Positions 1-8,136 of a stretch of DNA of 64,000 nucleotides are shown here, piece by piece. The notes under the pieces are model-generated. The model searched no databases and was not told the DNA's origin. It worked only from the letters and a program-made list of their open reading frames with translations. Every line of letters begins with the position of its first letter. Positions within the stretch are counted from its first letter, which is position 1. A program made the position numbers and the translations under genes. The stretch is from Sandaracinaceae bacterium (GTDB lineage Bacteria; Myxococcota_A; Polyangia; Polyangiales; Sandaracinaceae), in the NCBI GenBank assembly GCA_019637095.1, contig JAHBWG010000053.1, forward strand, positions 1 through 64,000. Direction: 5' to 3'.

Positions 1-1202
1 TCGGGATCCGGCGTGGGGGCGATGCCCGCGTCTGCGCTCGGCGGCGCGCCGGCGTCGGCGCGCGGCGCCCCCGCGTCGGGGGAGGACGCGCCAGCGTCGG
101 GCGGCGGCGGCGGCTCCGTCCCGGGTGGCGGCGCCTCGCCGGGGAGCTCCGGGTGCGCGGCGATGAACGCGCGCAGCTCCTCGTAGGCCGGCTTCGCGCG
201 GTAGTCCGCCGGCCACGCGCGCGCGCTCGCCGTGTGCGCCCGCGTCAGCCCGAACCCGTCGATGCCGCAGTCCGGCTGGAAGGGCCGGCAGTCGACCGCC
301 TCGTAGAAGAACGTGTTCGTCCACCACGGCCTGAGGAGCTGCTCTTCGAGCGCGCGCCGCACGAACGTCGCCTGCTTCGCCTCCTCCGCCGCGTCGCCCG
401 GCCTTGCGCGAAAGCCCGTCTCGGTGATCCACACCTCGCCGGTCCAGCCGCGCCGGTCGAGCACCTCGCGCAGGCTCGCGCGCGTGAAGGACGAGCGTCG
501 CATCTCGAGCGCCTCGAGGAAGCGGTCTCCGTCCCAGACCTGGCGCCCGTTCTCGGGCCAGTCGTTGTAGATGTGGTGCGCGAGGACGTCGAAGGCGGCG
601 CTCGCGCGCTCGAGCACGCGGTCGAGGAACGTGTCGTAGCTGCCGACGTGCGCGAGGTCGGGCCCGAGCACGACGCACGTCGAGCACGCGCGGCGGATCG
701 CGGCGGCGCCCGGCAGCGCGATCTTGTCGACGTAGGAGTCGGCCGTGCCGTCCCAGAACTGCGGGAGGTTGGGCTCGTTCCAGAGGCCGAAGTGGGTGAC
801 GCCGCGCGCCGCGTAGCGGCTCACCGCGGCCTCGACGAAGGCGGCCCACTCGCCGCTGCCCGCCGGCTCGTCGTTGTGCGTCTGCCCGTCGGCGCGCCGC
901 TCCGGCACGCGCGCGACCCACGCGGGCGTGTACGCGAGCGTCATGTAGACGGATAGCCCGCGGGCGTGCGCGCGCTCCACCGCGCCGTCCATCGCCGACC
1001 AGTCGTAGCGGTCGCGCGCCGGTTGGAGCTGGAACCAGTTCGCGTCCACGCGGATCCAGTTCACGCCCGCGGCGGCGACCAGGTCCGCCACGGCGTCGTC
1101 GGGGACGTGGGCGTTGATGCCGACGCCGTTGTCGCCGAGGTCGGCGAGCGCGGGCGACGAGAGCGAGGCGAGGGCGACGCAGAGGGTGAGACGGCGGAGC
1201 AT
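1..1202 (-). CDS. Secreted glycoside hydrolase, clan GH-A type (3' end cut by window edge)
   Basis: Open reading frame on the minus strand that runs off the left edge; 400 codons are visible. It begins with a Sec signal peptide (MLRRLTLCVALASLSSPALA, cleavage about residue 20). Residues 30-350 look like a TIM-barrel glycosidase of the GH5/GH39 kind: WNEP at 141-144 supplies the expected acid/base Glu143, and WITETG near 259-263 supplies the nucleophile Glu261. From about 355 it becomes a Pro-rich, Asp-Ala-Gly repeat linker (PDAGA, RADAGAP), as in other exported proteins in this window, so a surface anchor or a second domain may lie beyond the edge. The substrate cannot be read from the sequence. 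No convincing Shine-Dalgarno was seen; the start was chosen from the signal peptide. The family level is secure, the exact GH family is not. Confidence 0.85.
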   Translation of the reverse strand, partial: MLRRLTLCVALASLSSPALADLGDNGVGINAHVPDDAVADLVAAAGVNWIRVDANWFQLQPARDRYDWSAMDGAVERAHARGLSVYMTLAYTPAWVARVPERRADGQTHNDEPAGSGEWAAFVEAAVSRYAARGVTHFGLWNEPNLPQFWDGTADSYVDKIALPGAAAIRRACSTCVVLGPDLAHVGSYDTFLDRVLERASAAFDVLAHHIYNDWPENGRQVWDGDRFLEALEMRRSSFTRASLREVLDRRGWTGEVWITETGFRARPGDAAEEAKQATFVRRALEEQLLRPWWTNTFFYEAVDCRPFQPDCGIDGFGLTRAHTASARAWPADYRAKPAYEELRAFIAAHPELPGEAPPPGTEPPPPPDAGASSPDAGAPRADAGAPPSADAGIAPTPDP

Positions 1203-1355
1203 GGGCGCCCGCCTGGGCAACCGGTGTGCCGCCGCTCCGAGGGGTCCTCGGCGGCCACACGCCGACCGCCGGCGCGGCCGGGCGTCCGGGGCGCCGTACA
1301 GCGGAGCGCGCCGTGTCGTCACACCGCGAACTGGGGGCGCCTCGCGCCGCGTCGG

Positions 1356-1361
1356 TACCCT
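1356..1361 (+). promoter_or_regulatory. -10 hexamer TACCCT, probable leaderless promoter
   Basis: The hexamer TACCCT ends 7 nt before the ATG at 1369, the spacing expected if transcription starts at or next to the start codon. It is one of many such TANNNT hexamers in this window. Confidence 0.45.
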
Positions 1362-1368
1362 GGCGACG

Positions 1369-2295
1369 ATGGCGGGTCTCGGCGACGCGCTGCTCGCGGC
1401 GCTGTGCGCGACGGGCATGCAGCTGCTCTGGCTCTTGGGGCCGGCGGCGGCGTGCGCGATCGTGCTCTCGCAGCTCGAGGGGCTCACGTCGGCGCTGCTC
1501 GCGCGCACGTTCGGCTGGCGCGCGGTCCTCGCGACGGGCTGGCTCGGCGTGCCCGTCCACGAGCTGAGCCACGTCGCCGCGTGCCTCGTGTTCATGCACG
1601 AGGTCGAGGAGGTGAAGCTCTTCTCGCCGGACCCGGAGTCCGGCCGGCTGGGCTTCGTGCGCCACCGCGCGCCGGCCGCCAACCCGTGGGCCGAGCTGGG
1701 CCGCCTGTTCATCGGCCTCGCGCCGCTCGCGGGCGGCGCCTTCGCGCTCTACCTCGTGGCGCGCGCCGCGCTGCCCGACGCGGCGCTCGCGTCGCTGCTC
1801 GACGCGCCCTCGACCGAGGTGCCCGCGCGCGAGGCGCTCGAGCGCGCGCTCTGGTCGAGCGTCGCGCTGTTCGACCCGCGCCACCTCGCCTCGTGGCGGC
1901 TCTGGGCGTTCCTCGCGGTCGCGACCTGCATCGGCGCGCACCTCGCCCCGAGCCGCAGCGATCTGCGCGGCGCCGCGCGAGGGGCGCTCGCGCTCGTGCT
2001 CCTCGCGTTCGTGGTCAACCTCGCGGCGCAGCCGTTCGGCGGCTTCGGCGAGGCGCAACTGCGCATGGTGGCCGCGTGGACGACGCCGCTGCTCGCGCTG
2101 CTCTTGCTCGCGGTCGTGCTGTCGAGCGCAGTGCTCGCGCTCGCGCTCGTGGTCACCTCGCTCGTCGAGTGGCGCCGCGGCGCCGAGGGCCACCTCGGGC
2201 GCTTCGCCCGCGAGCACTGGGCGCGCCTCGCGCTCGTCGCGGGCGCGGGGCTCGCGTTCGCGTTCGCCGCCGGCGCGCTCCCGCGCCCCTTCTGA
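1369..2295 (+). CDS. Polytopic membrane protein with HExxH motif, M50-like
   Basis: 308-residue integral membrane protein with about six hydrophobic segments. HELSH at residues 64-68, inside a membrane segment (GVPVHELSHVAACLVF), is the HExxH zinc site typical of intramembrane metalloproteases of the M50/site-2 type and of DUF3267-like relatives. A second conserved-looking stretch (FIGLAPLAGG, about 121) would suit the second half of such a protein, but I do not see the canonical NxxPxxxxDG third-ligand motif, so proteolytic activity is uncertain. The ATG was chosen because TACCCT lies 7 nt upstream; the frame stays open further upstream, but that sequence is not hydrophobic. The stop codon abuts the stop of the convergent zinc-ribbon gene (TGATCA). 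Confidence 0.7.
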   Translation: MAGLGDALLAALCATGMQLLWLLGPAAACAIVLSQLEGLTSALLARTFGWRAVLATGWLGVPVHELSHVAACLVFMHEVEEVKLFSPDPESGRLGFVRHRAPAANPWAELGRLFIGLAPLAGGAFALYLVARAALPDAALASLLDAPSTEVPAREALERALWSSVALFDPRHLASWRLWAFLAVATCIGAHLAPSRSDLRGAARGALALVLLAFVVNLAAQPFGGFGEAQLRMVAAWTTPLLALLLLAVVLSSAVLALALVVTSLVEWRRGAEGHLGRFAREHWARLALVAGAGLAFAFAAGALPRPF

Positions 2296-2721
2296 TCAAC
2301 CGAGGCCGCGGGCCCACGCGAGCGCGCGCTCGAGCCAGCCCGGCTCGGGCTCCCGCTCTCTGGGCAGCGACATCCGCGCCAGCTCCTGCCGCGAGGCCGG
2401 CGTCAGGAACACCGCGAGGCACGTCTCGCACCGCGGGAGCCGCGGCCCGTGGCCGAGGTACGCGCGCTCCACCATCGGCGACTCGCAGTCGGGGCAGGTG
2501 ATCGGGCGCTCGGGCACGAGCGGCGCGCGCGGATCGGCGCCGCCCTCCCAGGCGCGCGAGAGCGCGCTCGGCTCGCCGTCGAAGAACTCGAGGAACAGCC
2601 CGCCGCAGCGCTCGCACCGATCGATCTCCGCGTGCTCGGTGCCGCTCGGATCGGCGGCGACGGGGAGCTCCTCCATCGGGAGCGCGCACGCGGGACAGGG
2701 ACGCCGGCGGCCTCGGTACAC
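2296..2721 (-). CDS. TFIIB-type zinc-ribbon protein
   Basis: 141-residue soluble protein with two Cys4 zinc-ribbon units. The first is CPAC near residue 9 paired with CERC near 36; the second is CPDC near 76 paired with CETC near 97. Each unit is followed by an aromatic-rich strand (GGLFLEFF, LAVFLTP). This matches the zf-TFIIB domain family (COG3809 type), small bacterial proteins of unknown role often annotated as transcription-factor zinc-finger proteins. The start is GTG; TATAGG lies 7 nt upstream, so the transcript may be leaderless. Tail-to-tail with the membrane protease-like gene with no spacer. No partner gene reveals its function. Confidence 0.75.
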   Translation of the reverse strand: MYRGRRRPCPACALPMEELPVAADPSGTEHAEIDRCERCGGLFLEFFDGEPSALSRAWEGGADPRAPLVPERPITCPDCESPMVERAYLGHGPRLPRCETCLAVFLTPASRQELARMSLPREREPEPGWLERALAWARGLG

Positions 2722-2782
2722 GGCCGTGCCTATACACGGCGCGCCGCCGAGCCGCCATCGCGTCGAGGGCGAGCCGAGCAGA

Positions 2783-3427
2783 CTAGCCGAGAAGGACGCG
2801 CGCGAGCTCGCGCGCGTCGTGGGCGATCGCGTCCGCGGCGCGCAGCTCGTCGAGGCGCCCGGAGCCCCACGTGACGGCGCTGGTGTGGATCCCCGCGGCG
2901 CGGCCCGCCTCGACGTCGTGGATCGCGTCGCCGACGAACGTGATCCGGCGCGACGGCGCGAGGCCGAGGCCGGCGAGCGCGCGGTGCACCGGATCGGGAT
3001 CGGGCTTGGGGCGCGCGACCTCGTCGCCGTAGATCTCGACCGCGAACCGCCCCTCGAGCCCGAGGGCGCGCAGGCCCTCGACGCCGCCGCGGCGGCGCTT
3101 GCTCGTGACGAGCCCGAGCGGGACGCCGCGCGCGTGGAGCGCGTGGACGATCTCGCTCACGCCCTCGTAGGGCCGGACGAGCGCGTCGTGGACGCGGAGG
3201 TTGTGCTCGACGTAGGTGGCGACGAGCGCGTCGAGCTCGGCCTCGTAGCCCCACCGCCGGAACTGCGCCTCGAGCGTGGTGCCCAGCCCCGAGAGCACGT
3301 CCTCGTCGCGGCGCGGCGGCAGGCCGTGCGCGGCCAAGGTGTGGCGGTAGCTCTCGAGGATCAGCGCGATCGAGTCGAGCAAGGTGCCGTCGAGATCGAA
3401 GAGAACGGCGTCGAAGGGGCCGCGCAT
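2783..3427 (-). CDS. HAD-family hydrolase, phosphoglycolate-phosphatase-like
   Basis: 214-residue haloacid-dehalogenase-fold phosphatase. FDLDGT near the N-terminus carries the nucleophile Asp and the acid/base Asp, followed by TLLDS. VTSK supplies the motif II Thr/Ser, KPDPDP the motif III Lys, and FVGDAIHD the metal-binding acidic pair of motif IV. The cap is a small helical insertion as in the Gph/PGMB group. The frame is open upstream to 3562, but the ATG at 3427 is preceded by a strong Shine-Dalgarno (GAGGTGAG, core 7 nt away), which fixes the start. A phosphoglycolate or other small-phosphate substrate is likely; Gph itself cannot be separated from its paralogues here. Confidence 0.85.
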   Translation of the reverse strand: MRGPFDAVLFDLDGTLLDSIALILESYRHTLAAHGLPPRRDEDVLSGLGTTLEAQFRRWGYEAELDALVATYVEHNLRVHDALVRPYEGVSEIVHALHARGVPLGLVTSKRRRGGVEGLRALGLEGRFAVEIYGDEVARPKPDPDPVHRALAGLGLAPSRRITFVGDAIHDVEAGRAAGIHTSAVTWGSGRLDELRAADAIAHDARELARVLLG

Positions 3428-3633
3428 CGGCTCACCTCGACTCACGAGCACCGCGTGTCGCGCCCAGCGCAGCGCGGAGCGCACGCGCCTGCGCCATGAA
3501 GCACGCTCCCTCGCGCGCGTGATGCTCGACCGAGGCGACGCACGGCGCGAGGTCGGTGTCACCGAGCCCAGAGCTGCGACGAAACGACATGGGCGCGCAA
3601 GCTCGCGCGAAGCACGTGCCCAGGCAAGCCCGA

Positions 3634-3647
3634 ATGAGGTACCTCAT
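3634..3647. promoter_or_regulatory. Perfect 14-bp palindrome at sigma-factor stop codon
   Basis: ATGAGGTACCTCAT is a perfect palindrome overlapping the TGA of the sigma-factor gene, upstream of the HAD gene transcribed in the same direction. It could be a protein-binding site in the 216-bp spacer or a weak hairpin. There is no U-tract, so it is not a standard terminator. Confidence 0.3.
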
Positions 3648-4522
3648 GCGCCCTGGTCGCGAAGCTCGGTGAGGAGCTCCGCGAGGCGCGCCCGCAACGA
3701 TGCCGGTGCCGGATGCGCGAACGGCGACAGGCCGGAATGCGCGCCGGCGGACGCGAGGCCCTCGAGGTCGAGCTCGACCTCGGCGCGGCGGTCGAGCGCT
3801 CCCGGCGCGCCGCCGGTCGGCGCCGCGCCCTCGTCTGCGTCGCCGCTCCCGATCCCGAGCCAGCCGAGGATCCGACGGCGCCGGCCGCGCGCCGGCGCGG
3901 CCTCGAGCGCGCGCGCGGCGAGGCGCGGCGCGGCGGGAGCGGCCGCGGCGGGGGGCGGGATCGCGCCCAGGGGCGGCGGCGCCGGCGCCTCGATCGCGGC
4001 GCGCATCTTCGCGACGGCGCGGCTGATGCGCATGCGCACCGCGCCCTCCGGTACGCCGAACGCGTCCGACAGCTCGGGGTAGCCGAGCTCGTGGCCGAAG
4101 CGCAGGACGACGAGCGCGCGCTCGCGCTCGTCGAGCGCGTCGAGCCCCGCGCGCACGTCCTCGCGGCGCGCGAGCAGATCCGCGACGTCGGGCTCCTCGG
4201 TCGCGTGCGCGTCGGGCTCCTCGCCCTCGGCCCCGAGCGCGCGCCTTCGTGCGCGCAGCTCGTCGATGCAGCGGTTGCGGGCGATGCGCAGGATCCACGT
4301 GCGCACCGACGCGTCGCCGCGAAACCCGGCGAGCGCGTCGAACGCGCGCACGAACACCTCTTGGCTCAGATCCTCCGCGAGCGTCGCGTCGCGCACCATG
4401 GCGCGGCAGAGCGCGTGGACCTCGTCGGCGTAACCGCGCACGAGCAGCGCGCCGGCGGCGCGGAGCTCCCCCTCGCTCACGGCGCGGAGCAGCTCGGTGT
4501 CTCGATCGGGCGCGGCGTCCAT
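3644..4522 (-). CDS. RNA polymerase sigma factor, ECF-like, with C-terminal extension
   Basis: 292-residue sigma-70 family protein. Region 2 is clear (AEDLSQEVFVRAFD through RTWILRIARNRCIDELRARRR, about residues 55-95), and region 4 follows (LDERERALVVLRFGHELGYPELSDAFGVPEG, then RMRISRAV, about 135-175). There is no region 3, as in group IV (ECF) factors. About 110 residues rich in Ala, Pro and Arg then extend past region 4; ordinary ECF factors are about 190 residues, so this tail may replace a separate anti-sigma factor. No anti-sigma gene is adjacent. Start: the frame extends to a TTG at 4606 and an ATG at 4549; the ATG at 4522 (MDAAPD) has GGGGGAG about 12 nt upstream and begins nearest the conserved region. 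The choice between 4522 and 4549 is uncertain. Confidence 0.85.
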   Translation of the reverse strand: MDAAPDRDTELLRAVSEGELRAAGALLVRGYADEVHALCRAMVRDATLAEDLSQEVFVRAFDALAGFRGDASVRTWILRIARNRCIDELRARRRALGAEGEEPDAHATEEPDVADLLARREDVRAGLDALDERERALVVLRFGHELGYPELSDAFGVPEGAVRMRISRAVAKMRAAIEAPAPPPLGAIPPPAAAAPAAPRLAARALEAAPARGRRRRILGWLGIGSGDADEGAAPTGGAPGALDRRAEVELDLEGLASAGAHSGLSPFAHPAPASLRARLAELLTELRDQGA

Positions 4523-4671
4523 CTCCCGGCGGGGCTCCCCCGAGAGCATGGACGAACGAGCGGGCGACTTGTCACCGACTTTCTCGGCGCTCGCCGGATT
4601 GCGCAATGATCACGGCAGTCTCCACTCTTCTTCGCGCGCCCGCGTGACGCCGCACCGCCTGGTCGAGTCGA

Positions 4672-4690
4672 TCTCTCGCGAAAGGAGAGA
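4672..4690 (+). promoter_or_regulatory. Hairpin overlapping the Shine-Dalgarno of the 4697 gene
   Basis: TCTCTC (4672-4677) can pair with GAGAGA (4685-4690) around the loop GCGAAAG. The purine arm contains most of the ribosome-binding site (AAAGGAGAG) of the gene starting at 4697, so folding could mask it. Confidence 0.35.
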
Positions 4691-4696
4691 CGACCC

Positions 4697-5704
4697 ATGA
4701 ACGACGTCCACATCGAGCACGGCACCACGCTTCGCCTCGGCGAGGCCCGGATCACCTTCCAGCGCACCCTGCGCATCCCCGACGACGGCCGGAGCTACCC
4801 GCTGCCCCCCGGGCTCGGGTGCTTCCCGCTGCGCCGCGTCGCCGACTACGCCGCGCGCGTCCCCGACGGCTGGGCGGCCAAGGGCGGCGTGTTCCTGCCG
4901 ATGTACCAGCGCGAGGCGATGTGGCTGTCGTTCGGCGGCGCGGGGCCGCACGCGCTCAAGGTGGGCATCGGCAAGGTGTGCGCGGTGAGCGGCGAGCCGT
5001 GGCGCGACGGGCTGCGCTCGAGCCCGCAGGACTACGTGGTCACCGGCGCGCAGCCGTGGCTCGACGGGATCGCCAGCGACGAGGGCACGATCCGGCAGTT
5101 CGTCGCGATGCCGTTGGGCATGGGCTACACGGTCGAGGCGCAGGTCACCGGGGAGGAGACGCACGGCGGCATCCAGCTCCAGGCCTACGCGCCCAAGCCC
5201 GGGCGCTTGGTAGGGCGGGACCGCCTCTCGCGAGGCGCGGTGTTCGAGCTCGCGTGCGCGGGTCCGCCCCCGGCGTGCTCGGCTCCGACGCCGCGCCGCC
5301 GCATCGGCGCGATGGGCCTCGCCGCCGGCGGCCGCATGAAGCAGAAGGTCTACCCCGATCCCCACGGCCTCGACACGTGGGACCTCGACGCGAGCGCGCG
5401 CGTGTTCGTGCACATCGTCAACAGCGAGCTCTGGCGCGAGATCACCGGCGAGGAGCCGCCCGCGACGCCGGTCACCGCGCGCTCCTACGCGAGCGCGGGC
5501 CTGCCGTGGTTCGAGCTCTACGACGAGCGCGCGCCGACCCTCGCGCCGACCGAGACGCTGGCGAAGATCAAGAGCGTGAAGGAGCTGGACGCCGACAAGT
5601 TCGGTTCCGTACTGCAGGACGACGCGCCGGTGAGCCCGGGGCCGATCCGCAAGCTGCTCCACGCCGGCCTCGACGAGCTCCGCGTCAGCGACGGCGAGTG
5701 GTGA
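4697..5704 (+). CDS. Conserved protein of unknown function
   Basis: 335-residue soluble protein without signal peptide or membrane segment. It opens HIEHGTTLRLGEARITFQRT, then has the Pro/Gly-rich stretch YPLPPGLGCFPL and the segment GGVFLPMYQREAMWLSF. Further on come WLDGIASDEGTIRQFVAMPLGMGYTVE and the start of a conserved-looking GEETHGGIQL block. From memory the same order of motifs occurs in uncharacterised proteins of actinomycetes and other GC-rich bacteria, but I cannot assign a function. A strong Shine-Dalgarno (AAAGGAGAG) lies about 9 nt before the ATG and sits in a possible hairpin. The gene is divergent from the sigma-factor gene; a regulatory link is possible but unproven. Confidence 0.75.
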   Translation: MNDVHIEHGTTLRLGEARITFQRTLRIPDDGRSYPLPPGLGCFPLRRVADYAARVPDGWAAKGGVFLPMYQREAMWLSFGGAGPHALKVGIGKVCAVSGEPWRDGLRSSPQDYVVTGAQPWLDGIASDEGTIRQFVAMPLGMGYTVEAQVTGEETHGGIQLQAYAPKPGRLVGRDRLSRGAVFELACAGPPPACSAPTPRRRIGAMGLAAGGRMKQKVYPDPHGLDTWDLDASARVFVHIVNSELWREITGEEPPATPVTARSYASAGLPWFELYDERAPTLAPTETLAKIKSVKELDADKFGSVLQDDAPVSPGPIRKLLHAGLDELRVSDGEW

Positions 5705-5734
5705 GGCGCCGCGGACGCGGCGTGATCGCGCAGG

Positions 5735-5750
5735 TCGGGGATTTCCCCGA
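5735..5750. other. Inverted repeat touching the ATG at 5750
   Basis: TCGGGGA, TT, TCCCCGA forms a 7-bp perfect inverted repeat ending on the A of the ATG at 5750. If that ATG is used, the hairpin would hide the initiation region. This may favour the in-frame GTG at 5789 instead. Confidence 0.3.
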
Positions 5751-6577
5751 TGAGGCGCCGAGCGCGCGCGGCGCATCCTGAGATCGCAGTGCACAGAGGG
5801 TCACGCCTCACGATCCTCGTCTCGGTCCTGCTGCTGGGCAGCGCCGGGCACGTCTCCGCGCAGGACGCGCCGGCCCTCGCGCGCGGGGTGGCGCTGACCG
5901 AGGCGGCGGACTTCGAGCTCGCGCTCGAGGCGTTGAACGAGGCCGACGCGGCGGCGCTCTCGCGCGACGAGCGCGTCGCGCTCTACGGGACGCGCGCGAT
6001 GGTGTCCTTCGCGCTCGGCCGCGAGGACGGCGCGCGTGAGGACCTCGCGCGGCTCCTCGCGATGGGCGCGCACGCCTCGCTCCCGCACAGCGCGCCGCCC
6101 GAGCTGCGCGAGGCGCTCGAGGCGCTGCGGCGGGCCGGCGTGCGGCCGCCCGTCCTCGACGCCGCCGCAGTGGTCGAGGATGGCGTCGCGCGCATCGAGG
6201 CGCGCGCGGAGGGAGGCGCGGACCTCGTCCGTTCGGTGCGGATCTGGGTGCGCGAGGGCGAGTGGCGCGCGTACCCCCGCGTCGAGCGGCCGCTCGCGGG
6301 GGGCGCGGCGCTGCGCTGGTACGCGGAGGCGCTCGGGCCGGGCGAGGTCGCGCTCGCGAGCGAGGGCACGCGCGCGCAGCCCAACGTCTTGCGCGTCGAG
6401 CACGCCGCGTTCTCCCTCGCGCCCGCGCCGGCGGCGGCGGCGGCGGGCGACACTGCGCTCTTCGTCGGGCTCGGCGCGGGCGCCGCCGCGCTCGTCGCGG
6501 GCGTCGCCATCGCGCTCGCGGTGCTGCTCGCGCCGCCGAGCGGCACGACGCAGCTCTCGGGGCCCTCGCTCTGGTGA
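5750..6577 (+). CDS. Exported protein with helical repeats and C-terminal membrane segment
   Basis: 275 residues as drawn. An N-terminal signal segment (LTILVSVLLLGSAGHVSAQ) is followed by about 100 residues of Ala/Leu/Glu-rich helices of TPR-like character (FELALEALNEADAAALSRDERVALY), then a beta-rich region and a C-terminal membrane helix (about 240-260, GLGAGAAALVAGVAIALAVLL). The start is uncertain: the GTG at 5789 would give a shorter, more usual n-region, whereas the ATG at 5750 lies in a hairpin. It is first in a unit with the PEGA kinase and the lectin-like lipoprotein, with a gap of only 5 nt to the kinase ATG. In myxobacteria such exported proteins beside Hanks kinases are common; a role as envelope partner or substrate of the kinase is inference. 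Confidence 0.7.
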   Translation: MRRRARAAHPEIAVHRGSRLTILVSVLLLGSAGHVSAQDAPALARGVALTEAADFELALEALNEADAAALSRDERVALYGTRAMVSFALGREDGAREDLARLLAMGAHASLPHSAPPELREALEALRRAGVRPPVLDAAAVVEDGVARIEARAEGGADLVRSVRIWVREGEWRAYPRVERPLAGGAALRWYAEALGPGEVALASEGTRAQPNVLRVEHAAFSLAPAPAAAAAGDTALFVGLGAGAAALVAGVAIALAVLLAPPSGTTQLSGPSLW

Positions 6578-6582
6578 CCGTG

Positions 6583-8136
6583 ATGCGAGCGTCCGAGCCC
6601 GAGATCGTCCTCGATGAGATCCCCGTCCCGGAGGGGGTCGGGCGCTACCGGCTCGCCTACCCGCTCGCCACCGGCGGCATGGCGACCGTCTACGTCGCGT
6701 TCGCGGACGACGCGACGAGCCCTCGCGACGCGGTGGCGCTGAAGTACGTCCACCCTCACCTCGCGTCGCAGCGCGCCTTCGTCGAGATGTTCCTCGACGA
6801 GGCGCGGCTCGCGGCGCGCATCGAGCACCCGAACGTGGCGCGCGTCTTCGAGCTCGGCGCGGCGGGCGGCGCGCACTACCTCACGATGGAGCTCCTGCTC
6901 GGCCGGCCCCTCTCGCGGGTCGCCAAGCGCCTGCGGCGGCTGCCGCCCGAGGCGCGCGTCCCGCTCGCGATGCACGTCGTGATGCGCGCGGCCGAGGGCC
7001 TGCACGCCGCGCACGAGCTCTGCGATGCGAGCGGGGCGTCGCTCGAGGTCGTCCACCGCGACGTGTCCCCGCACAACGTGATCGTCACCTACGACGGCGC
7101 GGTGAAGGTGATCGACTTCGGCATCGCGCGCGCGCGCGGCCGGCTGCACCACACCGAGACCGGCACGGTGAAGGGCAAGTTCTCCTACATGGCGCCGGAG
7201 CAGATGCTCGGCGCGCGGGTCGACCGACGCGCGGACGTGTTCTCGCTCGGGGTGATCCTCTACGAGCTGCTGACCGGCTCGAAGCTCTTCAAGCGCGCGA
7301 CGGAGACGGAGACGGTCCTCGCGGTGACGGCGCACCGAGGGCTGGACGAGCGGACGCTGCCCGAGGGGCTGTCGCCGGGGCTCGTGAGGGTCCTCGCGGG
7401 CGCGCTCGCGCCCGAGCCGGACGCGCGGACGCCGAGCGCGGGCGCGCTGGCGGCGGGGCTCGCGCGTGAGCTCGCGGCGTACGCGCCGGTCGACCTCGAG
7501 GGCGCCATGCACGCGCTCTTCCCCGGCGCCGCCGAGGACGCGGAGGGGCGCGTGCGAGACGCGTTCGTCGACGGGCTCGCGCGCTTCGGGCAGGACGGCC
7601 CGGACCCCGAGCGGAGCTCGATCGTGCGCCGCTCGAGCGCGCCACCGCCGCGGGGCCGCGGGCTCGCCGTCCTCGCGACCGTGCTCACGCTCGGCGCGCT
7701 CGCCGGCGGCGCGTACGCGCTCCACGCGGCGCCCTGGCGCGCGACCTCGCCGGGGCCCGCCGCGCTCGCGGAACCGCCGCCCGAGCCCGCCGCCGCCGTC
7801 GAGGTCGAGCCTCCGGCGCCGGCGCCGGAGGAGGTCGCGCCGGAGGTGGAGGAGCCCGCGGCGGAGGCGCTCGTCGCCGAGGCGCCGGCCCGCCGCCGCG
7901 CCTCGCGCCGCGCCGCGCTCGCGGGGGGCGCGGGCACCGTGAACGTCGCCACCTCGGGCGGCTGGGCGGAGGTCTACCTCGACGGGCGCCGGCTCGGGAC
8001 GACGCCCGGTCGCTTCGTCGTGCCGGCCGGGCGACACACGCTCGTCGTGCGCCCGCACGGCGGCACGGAGGTGCGCCGCGTGCCCGTCGAGGTCGCCGCG
8101 GGCGAGACCGCGCGCGTGCGCGTGGAGCTCCCGTGA
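6583..8136 (+). CDS. Hanks-type Ser/Thr protein kinase with C-terminal PEGA domain
   Basis: 517-residue transmembrane kinase. The Gly-rich loop is degenerate (ATGGMATVY); the ATP Lys is in VALKYV. The catalytic loop is HRDVSPHN, in which Ser replaces the usual Lys after the catalytic Asp, a variant common in myxobacterial kinases. DFGIA follows, then YMAPEQM. A proline-rich juxtamembrane region leads to a single membrane segment (GLAVLATVLTLGALAGGAYALHA, about 360-380). An Ala/Glu/Pro linker and a C-terminal PEGA domain (VYLDGRRLGTTPGRFVVPAGRH) close the protein, presumably outside the membrane. The ATG lies 5 nt after the previous stop; an in-frame GTG at 6574 overlaps that stop as GTGA and is an equally plausible coupled start. 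Confidence 0.9.
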   Translation: MRASEPEIVLDEIPVPEGVGRYRLAYPLATGGMATVYVAFADDATSPRDAVALKYVHPHLASQRAFVEMFLDEARLAARIEHPNVARVFELGAAGGAHYLTMELLLGRPLSRVAKRLRRLPPEARVPLAMHVVMRAAEGLHAAHELCDASGASLEVVHRDVSPHNVIVTYDGAVKVIDFGIARARGRLHHTETGTVKGKFSYMAPEQMLGARVDRRADVFSLGVILYELLTGSKLFKRATETETVLAVTAHRGLDERTLPEGLSPGLVRVLAGALAPEPDARTPSAGALAAGLARELAAYAPVDLEGAMHALFPGAAEDAEGRVRDAFVDGLARFGQDGPDPERSSIVRRSSAPPPRGRGLAVLATVLTLGALAGGAYALHAAPWRATSPGPAALAEPPPEPAAAVEVEPPAPAPEEVAPEVEEPAAEALVAEAPARRRASRRAALAGGAGTVNVATSGGWAEVYLDGRRLGTTPGRFVVPAGRHTLVVRPHGGTEVRRVPVEVAAGETARVRVELP

